From the NCBI GenBank assembly GCA_041477815.1, contig JBGOUV010000103.1:1-17662 (forward strand): 17,662 nucleotides of DNA, read 5' to 3'. The notes below the pieces were generated by a model. The model worked only from the letters and a program-made list of their open reading frames with translations, searched no databases and was not told the origin of the DNA. The position numbers and the translations under genes are program-made. Each line of letters opens with the position of its first letter. Position 1 is the stretch's first letter. This DNA comes from JBGOUV01 sp041477815 (lineage in GTDB: Bacteria; Acidobacteriota; Terriglobia; Bryobacterales; JACQDG01). This document shows, in pieces, positions 13,013-17,662 of the stretch.

Positions 13013-13041
13013 TTGACATCTCACCCCCCCAGCGGTACAAG
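13013..13041 (+). promoter_or_regulatory. Sigma-70 type promoter of the TonB-dependent receptor
   Basis: A perfect TTGACA -35 (13013-13018) is followed after exactly 17 nt by TACAAG (13036-13041), which matches four of six -10 consensus bases. The spacer contains a run of seven C (13024-13030). The transcript would start near 13048, leaving a leader of about 23 nt with its own ribosome binding site. Confidence 0.6.
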
Positions 13042-13060
13042 AGATCCAGATCGCAACACA

Positions 13061-13065
13061 GGGAG
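13061..13065 (+). promoter_or_regulatory. Ribosome binding site of the receptor gene
   Basis: GGGAG lies 5 nt before the ATG at 13071. It fixes the receptor start and is one of the few clear Shine-Dalgarno sequences in the window. Confidence 0.6.
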
Positions 13066-13070
13066 TTCTC

Positions 13071-16000
13071 ATGCGAATTCGATTTCTTCTCGCCGTCCTG
13101 CTGGTTCCCGCCGCCTGGAGTCAGACCGAGCGTGCCGTGATTCTGGGCACCGTGAGCGACGATTCCGGATCCGTCGTGCCCGGCGCCGCCGTGACCGTCA
13201 CCAATGTCGGAACCACTGAAAAGCGAACCGTCGCCGCCAACGACCGCGGGGACTACGAGGTTCCGGCTCTCAACATCGGCGCCTACGAGGTGTCGGTCGA
13301 GCACGCGGGGTTTCGCAAGGAAGTGGTCAAGGGAATCGTCCTGGTGGTGAACCAGCGCGCCCGCGTGGACTTCAAGCTCCAGGTCGGCGCCGTCACCCAG
13401 GAGGTGCTGGTGCAGGGGACCGCCCCGCTGATCCAGACCGACGACGCCACCGTCGGCCAGCTCATCGACGAGCGCAACATCCGCGAATTGCCGATTCCCG
13501 GCAAGCGCAACATGTACCTGCTGGCCCTGCTGGCCGCCGGGATGAGCCGCGGGCCGGCGTCGAGCGTGACCACCTCGGGCTTCGGTCCCGGCTTCGGCAT
13601 CGCGGCCATGGGCCAGAAGGTCCACAACAACTGGATCATGCTCGATGGCGCGCCCCTGCGGACCTCCATCCACGCCGCCGTACGCATGCGGCCGTCGGTC
13701 GAAGCGCTCCAGGAATTTCGCGTGGAGGCCGGGTTCTACTCCGCCGAGTTCGGCACCGAGTCCGGCGCGCAGATCATCTCCACGATCCGCCCCGGCACCA
13801 ACCAGCTTCACGGCACCCTTTTCGAGTTCCTGCGCAACGAGAAACTGGATGCCCGCAACTTCTTCGAGAATCCCCTGGTGACCAAGAAGCCGCTGCGGCG
13901 CAACAATTACGGCGCCGTGGTGAGCGGCCGGATCATTCCCGACAAGCTGTTCTTCACCGCCAACTACGAGGCCTTCATCGAGCGGCGCAGCAGTCAGGGC
14001 TCGGCCGTTTTCCCCTCCAAGCGCATGATGTCGGGCGACCTCACCGAGCCGGCCTTCCGCGCCAACCGCGACCCCAACGGCGTCCTCACCCCCATCCGCG
14101 ACCTGCTGAGCGGCCAGCCGTTTCCGAATAACCTGATTCCGGCCAGCCGCATCGCCGTGCAGGCGCAGCGCCTCTTCCAGTTCTGGCCGGCCCCCAACTT
14201 CGGCTCACCCCTCTTCAACGGCCAGACCAACTACAGCGGCACCAGCCGCAGCACGGTGGACGACCGCCAGCTCTTCCTGCGCATGGATTACAACCTGGGC
14301 GTTAAGGACCGGCTCTTCGGGCGCTACGGCATCCAGGACATCAACGAATTCGGAGGCAGCCTCAACCCGCACCCCTTCTTCGGGCAGGACCGCCCCAAGC
14401 GCCAGCAGAATGGCACCGTGACTTACACCCGCCTTATCTCCACTACTAAGCTGAACGAGCTGACCGTCTGCTACAACCGCGACATTTTCCAGACGCTGGA
14501 CCGCGTCAGCGGCCAGGACTTCGTCATCTCCCGCGACCTGCTCATTCCCGGCCAGACCGGCGACCCCTTCACCACCGGCGTCCCGGCCATCGGCATCACC
14601 GGCGTATCGGGTATCGGCAATACGGTTCCCAACACCATCTGGGACGAGTCCCGCCGCGTCGCGGACGCCTTTTCCGTCTCCCACGGGCGGCATTCCTTCA
14701 AGATCGGCTCGGAGTTCTTCCACGTCCTGCTGCGGCGCGAAACCTACCAGTTCGTCACCGGACAGTTTGACTTCACCGGCATTCACAGCGGCATCGGCCT
14801 GACCACGGCGGCGCGGGAGAGCCTGGCCTGGGCCGATTTTCTGCTGGACCAGCCGGCCCAGGTCCGCACCGCTTATAGCGAGGTCCCCGGGTTCAAGCCG
14901 GGCCAGTTTACGCGGCTGTTCAGTTGGCGGTCCCACACCTTCTTTACCGACGACTGGAAGCCCACTCCGCGCCTGACCGTGAGCCTCGGGCTGCGATATG
15001 AGTATAACTCGGTGCTGCGGGACATCCGCGGCGGCACGCGCAACTTCGACTTCCGCACCCAGGACCTGTTTCCGGCCCCGGGCGTCTCGGCGCCGCTCTA
15101 CAAGCCCGACTACAACAACTTCGCCCCGCGCATCGGCCTGGCCTTCCGTCCCTTCGGCGACAACAAGACCGTGGTGCGGGCCTCCTACGGCGTGTTCTAC
15201 AACGTCAACATGCTCAACAACCTCACCGAAAGCTCGAAGAACATCCCCTTCAGCGCCGGCATCAACGAGCTGAACAATGCCGGGACGGTGCGGCTCCGCA
15301 TGTCCAACGCCGTGGTCGGCGTGAATGCCGCGGCTACCCAGGCGCGCGAGGTGCTGGCGGTTCCCGACAACTACGGGGTCGGCGACGCCCAGCAGTGGAC
15401 CTTCAACATCCAGCGGGCGCTCCCCAAAAATGTGGTGTTCGAGATCGGCTACGTGGGCTCCAAGTCGAGCCACTACGACCGGCCCCGCACCTTCAACGCC
15501 ATCAACGTGCTGAAAGGCGAGACCCAGAAGCCCTTTCCCCAGTGGGGCAACATCGAGCTGATCACCACCGATGCCTCTGGCAACTACCATGGCCTCCTCA
15601 CCAAGGTGGAGAAACGGTTCTCGCAAGGCTTGACGTTCCTGGGCACCTACACCTGGTCCAAGACCATGTTCGACTCCTTCGCCGGCAACGGAGCCGACCG
15701 CCACAACAGCCCGTTCGACCTGGCGGCGGAGAAGGGGCTGGCCGAAACCGACCAGCGCCACCGCGCCACCGCTTCCTGGCTGTACGAACTGCCCTTCTTC
15801 CGCGGCGGCACCGGTTGGGCTCATCGTCTCGCCGGCGGCTGGCAGACCAACGGCGTTCTGAACCTCGAAACCGGCATGCCTCTCTATCCTACCCAGAGCG
15901 TGCAGCCGCTGGCCGACGAGTGCTCGCGCTGCACCCGCCGCCCCGATCGCATCGCTGACGGAAATCTTCCGGGCAGCGAGCGGACCCTGCAGCGGTGGTT

Positions 16001-16277
16001 CGATCCTGCGGCCTTCCGCCTGGCCACCGGCCACTACGGCAGCGCCGGCCGCAACATCCTCACCGCGCCGGGCCTGTCCAGCATCGACTTCTCCCTGTTC
16101 AAGAACTTCCACATCACCGAACACAAGAACCTGCAGTTCCGGTGGGAGATGTACAACGCCACCAACACGCCGCCGTTCAATCCGCCGAACCGGGCCATCG
16201 GCACCGGGACCTTCGGGCAGGTTACCAGCGCCGGGCTGGGCCGGGAGATGCAGTTCGGCCTGCGCCTGGAATTTTAG
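13071..16277 (+). CDS. Oar-like TonB-dependent receptor with carboxypeptidase-regulatory domain
   Basis: This 1068-residue outer-membrane beta-barrel protein is of the type Acidobacteriota carry in many copies; members take up large substrates such as oligosaccharides or peptides, or act in adhesion. A signal peptide (MRIRFLLAVLLVPAAWSQ, residues 1-18) precedes a carboxypeptidase-regulatory-like domain (about 22-105: GTVSDDSGSVVPGAAVTVTN, GDYEVPALNIGAYEV). A plug-like region follows (about 115-240: VGQLIDERNIRELPI, DGAPLRT, VEALQEFRVEAGFYSAEFG). The rest is barrel strands with periodic aromatic pairs, ending in Phe (LRLEF), as outer-membrane assembly requires. The length is usual for the family and the frame is intact. 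No TonB box or sugar-binding partner (SusD) is evident nearby, so the substrate is unknown. A sigma-70 promoter and a Shine-Dalgarno sequence precede it. Confidence 0.93.
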   Translation: MRIRFLLAVLLVPAAWSQTERAVILGTVSDDSGSVVPGAAVTVTNVGTTEKRTVAANDRGDYEVPALNIGAYEVSVEHAGFRKEVVKGIVLVVNQRARVDFKLQVGAVTQEVLVQGTAPLIQTDDATVGQLIDERNIRELPIPGKRNMYLLALLAAGMSRGPASSVTTSGFGPGFGIAAMGQKVHNNWIMLDGAPLRTSIHAAVRMRPSVEALQEFRVEAGFYSAEFGTESGAQIISTIRPGTNQLHGTLFEFLRNEKLDARNFFENPLVTKKPLRRNNYGAVVSGRIIPDKLFFTANYEAFIERRSSQGSAVFPSKRMMSGDLTEPAFRANRDPNGVLTPIRDLLSGQPFPNNLIPASRIAVQAQRLFQFWPAPNFGSPLFNGQTNYSGTSRSTVDDRQLFLRMDYNLGVKDRLFGRYGIQDINEFGGSLNPHPFFGQDRPKRQQNGTVTYTRLISTTKLNELTVCYNRDIFQTLDRVSGQDFVISRDLLIPGQTGDPFTTGVPAIGITGVSGIGNTVPNTIWDESRRVADAFSVSHGRHSFKIGSEFFHVLLRRETYQFVTGQFDFTGIHSGIGLTTAARESLAWADFLLDQPAQVRTAYSEVPGFKPGQFTRLFSWRSHTFFTDDWKPTPRLTVSLGLRYEYNSVLRDIRGGTRNFDFRTQDLFPAPGVSAPLYKPDYNNFAPRIGLAFRPFGDNKTVVRASYGVFYNVNMLNNLTESSKNIPFSAGINELNNAGTVRLRMSNAVVGVNAAATQAREVLAVPDNYGVGDAQQWTFNIQRALPKNVVFEIGYVGSKSSHYDRPRTFNAINVLKGETQKPFPQWGNIELITTDASGNYHGLLTKVEKRFSQGLTFLGTYTWSKTMFDSFAGNGADRHNSPFDLAAEKGLAETDQRHRATASWLYELPFFRGGTGWAHRLAGGWQTNGVLNLETGMPLYPTQSVQPLADECSRCTRRPDRIADGNLPGSERTLQRWFDPAAFRLATGHYGSAGRNILTAPGLSSIDFSLFKNFHITEHKNLQFRWEMYNATNTPPFNPPNRAIGTGTFGQVTSAGLGREMQFGLRLEF

Positions 16278-16295
16278 CGGCGCCTGGCGGCGCCG
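16278..16295 (+). terminator. GC-rich hairpin directly after the receptor stop
   Basis: CGGCGCC (16278-16284) and GGCGCCG (16289-16295) form a perfect 7-bp stem with a 4-nt TGGC loop, beginning at the base after the receptor's TAG. No T tract follows, so it is at best a weak or factor-assisted terminator, or an mRNA 3'-end stabiliser. Confidence 0.4.
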
Positions 16296-16326
16296 AAGTG
16301 GCTTGCAGAGCCGGCCTGCGATCCGG

Positions 16327-16332
16327 TACACT
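16327..16332 (+). promoter_or_regulatory. Candidate -10 box of the small unknown gene
   Basis: TACACT lies 15 nt before the ATG at 16348. No matching -35 or clear Shine-Dalgarno sequence is seen. Confidence 0.3.
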
Positions 16333-16347
16333 GCCTGTCTTGCCGCC

Positions 16348-16659
16348 ATGATTGTCTACGACGGATCACTCGACGACCTCCCCGGCATGATCCAGTTCCT
16401 CCGCCGCGAGCTCCCCCAACTCCGCCACCTGCGCAAGGTCCTCATCTCCCGGGAAAAGACGGCGATCCACGACGTCAACAACGACACCCTGGAGTTTCCC
16501 GGCCTTACTTACGGCAACCCCCATCTGGACCGCATGCTCCAGGAACTGGGCGTTATCTTCAACCCCCAAACCCTGCACAACGCCAACGCCACCGCCGACG
16601 GCGTCAAGGAATACCGCCTCAGCGCGGTCTGGACCTGGGGGCACGACCGGGTGATGTAG
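16348..16659 (+). CDS. Hypothetical protein, 103 residues
   Basis: I do not recognise this family. The protein begins MIVYDGSLDDLPGMIQFL and is soluble-looking, without a signal peptide or membrane segment. It has a basic, helical first third (RRELPQLRHLRKVLISREK), a polar middle (IHDVNNDTLEFPGLTYGNPHLDRML) and a short C-terminal strand-like end (KEYRLSAVWTWGHDRVM). I preferred ATG 16348 to an upstream ATG at 16303, because the extra 15 residues would overlap the receptor's trailing hairpin region and the TACACT box. Codon use resembles the neighbours and the amino-acid mix is protein-like, so I think it is real. Its 3' end overlaps the hydrolase gene on the other strand by 41 nt. Confidence 0.6.
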   Translation: MIVYDGSLDDLPGMIQFLRRELPQLRHLRKVLISREKTAIHDVNNDTLEFPGLTYGNPHLDRMLQELGVIFNPQTLHNANATADGVKEYRLSAVWTWGHDRVM

Positions 16660-17593
16660 GTCCCAGAAACCGGTCCAGGAAGTCATAGGCCTGGCGGCGA
16701 ATCTCGGGGGGAAACTCGTGGCCGCAATCCGGGTGGAGGGCCACCAGCCGGTCGGGGGCATAAACCCGCCGGGCGAACGCCACGCACTCCTTTACCCCGG
16801 TAATGTCGAAGTTGCCGTCCCCCACCGGCGCGTTGATGAACAAGGGCCGCGGCGCCAGCGCCGCCAGCAGCTCCGGAAAATCGAACGGCATCCGCGAGGG
16901 ATCCTTGCCGTAACGGTCGGCGATGCGGGGCATGTAGCCCCGGTGGCTCCACCCGGTGAGATTGCCTCCTTTGTAGCGGCCAAAGGAGGTGAAGCCACAA
17001 CTGGTGACCAGGGCCCGCAGGCGCGGGTCAAAGACGCCCACGAAGAGGGTATTATGCCCACCCAGAGAGTGTCCGATCGAGCCGATGCGGCGGCGCTCCA
17101 CCTGCGGCATCGACTCCAGCAGATCCACCGCCCGCAGGTGGTTCCAGATGCCCTTCATGGTGGCGCTGGCGTAACCGTGGGCGTAGGGGTCGAACACGTA
17201 GTCGCCGAAGTTGGGGTAGTCGGGAGCGAGGGTGACGTAGCCGCGCTCGGCCAGCTCGCGCGCGTAGTGCAGGTTGGCGTTGCCGCCGAGGCCGGCCGGC
17301 TCTCCCTTGCCCAGCCGCACGGTCTGGTGCAGACACAACATAGCCGGGGCCCGACCGGCGCGCGTGGGCAGGAACAGATAGGCCGGCGTCCAGTCGTCCG
17401 GCTCCGTGCGATAGTGGATCTTCCGGCGGGTGTAGCCGGGAAACTCGGCGGTTTCGTCGATGACCGTGTCCGGCCGCCCGCGCCTGGCCTGCGGCAACGG
17501 TCCGGTTACCAGCTGCAGGCGGTCGAGGAACTTCCGCCGGTCTACGGCGGCCGCGGCAGCCAGCAGGAACTCCCGGCGGGTCAGGAACGTCAT
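16619..17593 (-). CDS. TAT-exported alpha/beta hydrolase (dienelactone hydrolase/acetyl esterase-like)
   Basis: This 324-residue secreted hydrolase starts with a twin-arginine signal, TRREFLL (residues 5-11), followed by an Ala-rich stretch, so it is probably exported folded. The alpha/beta-hydrolase core shows LCLHQ (86-90), nucleophile Ser176 in GHSLGG (174-179), a probable acid in the region of Asp259-Asp263 (APVGDGNFD), and His292 in DCGHEF. The motif order and the PRPLFI segment before the acid also occur in the esterase at 7350-8681, so the two belong to the same broad superfamily. I chose ATG 17593 because the TAT motif begins there and a TATACT box lies 9 nt upstream; a reading from 17641 would cross that promoter. 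The C-terminal tail is Pro/Arg-rich and overlaps the small unknown gene. Substrate unknown. Confidence 0.85.
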   Translation of the reverse strand: MTFLTRREFLLAAAAAVDRRKFLDRLQLVTGPLPQARRGRPDTVIDETAEFPGYTRRKIHYRTEPDDWTPAYLFLPTRAGRAPAMLCLHQTVRLGKGEPAGLGGNANLHYARELAERGYVTLAPDYPNFGDYVFDPYAHGYASATMKGIWNHLRAVDLLESMPQVERRRIGSIGHSLGGHNTLFVGVFDPRLRALVTSCGFTSFGRYKGGNLTGWSHRGYMPRIADRYGKDPSRMPFDFPELLAALAPRPLFINAPVGDGNFDITGVKECVAFARRVYAPDRLVALHPDCGHEFPPEIRRQAYDFLDRFLGPTSPGRAPRSRPR

Positions 17594-17602
17594 CCCGGCG
17601 AT

Positions 17603-17610
17603 AGTATAAT
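17603..17610. promoter_or_regulatory. Overlapping divergent -10 boxes
   Basis: On the plus strand TATAAT (17605-17610) is a perfect -10 box pointing to the putative gene at 17632. On the minus strand TATACT (17608-17603) points to the hydrolase ATG at 17593, 9 nt away. The two share most of their bases, so polymerase binding in one direction would exclude the other. Confidence 0.4.
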
Positions 17611-17631
17611 AAAGGTTCCAGGAAAAGGAGC

Positions 17632-17662
17632 ATGCAACCACGAAACTTCATCCTTCCCGTGC
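17632..17662 (+). CDS. Possible start of a divergent gene, cut by the window edge
   Basis: An ATG at 17632 opens a frame that reads MQPRNFILPV and runs off the right edge. AGGAG lies at 17626-17630, only 1 nt before the ATG, which is closer than usual, and a perfect TATAAT box sits about 21 nt upstream. Only ten codons are visible, so no function can be given; a signal peptide could follow. Confidence 0.4.
   Translation, partial: MQPRNFILPV

Noticed and set aside
14205..16349. A 714-codon minus-strand open frame opposite the receptor gene
   Set aside because: It has no recognisable domain, an Ala/Gly/Val/Glu-rich composition typical of antisense frames in high-G+C DNA, and lies wholly under a clear TonB-dependent receptor.
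17594..17641. ATG start at 17641 for the TAT hydrolase
   Set aside because: The added residues run through the promoter and put 16 residues before the twin-arginine motif that are not conserved-looking.
1..17662. CRISPR array, tRNA, rRNA, riboswitch, transposase or integrase gene
   Set aside because: I looked for regularly spaced repeats, cloverleaf-like sequences and transposase or tyrosine-recombinase motifs on both strands and saw none. The attC-like sites therefore have no local integrase.

Overview
The window looks like a chromosomal piece of a high-G+C Acidobacteriota, most likely near the Bryobacterales/Solibacter group. That placement rests on gene content and style, not on a marker-gene tree: a membrane-anchored Ser/Thr kinase with a TolB/PD40-type propeller, a very large Oar-like TonB-dependent receptor with an N-terminal carboxypeptidase-regulatory domain, TAT-exported alpha/beta hydrolases, and dense secreted-hydrolase operons.

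Layout. (1) 1-476 is the 3' end of prfB (release factor 2). (2) 590-1223 is a RelE/ParE-type toxin plus antitoxin pair whose last codons run into an attC-like folded palindrome of the kind that ends integron gene cassettes. (3) 1224-1487 has no convincing gene, only coding-looking scraps. (4) 1488-8681, minus strand, is a tightly coupled four-gene unit transcribed in the order esterase with carboxypeptidase-regulatory domain, amidohydrolase, penicillin/AHL-acylase-type Ntn hydrolase, membrane Ser/Thr kinase. (5) 8682-8767 is a divergent control region with a perfect 8-bp inverted repeat. (6) 8768-9838 is ada. (7) 9825-10586, minus strand, is a PIG-L/LmbE deacetylase. (8) 10639-12996 is a stretch of small defence- or mobility-type genes in decay: a Uma2 nuclease gene with an internal stop, a ParB-like gene overrunning it in antisense, a C-terminally short Phd antitoxin followed by a second, degraded attC-like site, an intact HicB antitoxin, and a frameshifted HicA toxin. 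(9) 13071-16277 is the TonB-dependent receptor, with a recognisable sigma-70 promoter. (10) 16348-16659 is a small unknown gene. (11) 16619-17593, minus strand, is a TAT-exported alpha/beta hydrolase. (12) 17632-end (+) may be the start of a further gene.

How the genes may work together (inference). The minus-strand operon combines three exported or lipid-facing hydrolases (ester, amide/peptide and N-acyl bonds) with a receptor-like kinase, which suggests catabolism or inactivation of an acylated amino-acid-type or ester compound under kinase sensing. Its control region is shared with the alkylation-damage regulator ada. The two attC-like sites each lie directly downstream of an antitoxin gene in the orientation expected for integron cassettes, so the toxin-antitoxin genes look like old captured cassettes without a visible integrase.

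A window-wide pattern is that first genes of transcription units often have a TAnnnT box 5-9 nt before the start codon and no Shine-Dalgarno sequence, consistent with leaderless mRNAs. Genes with a longer leader do have one.
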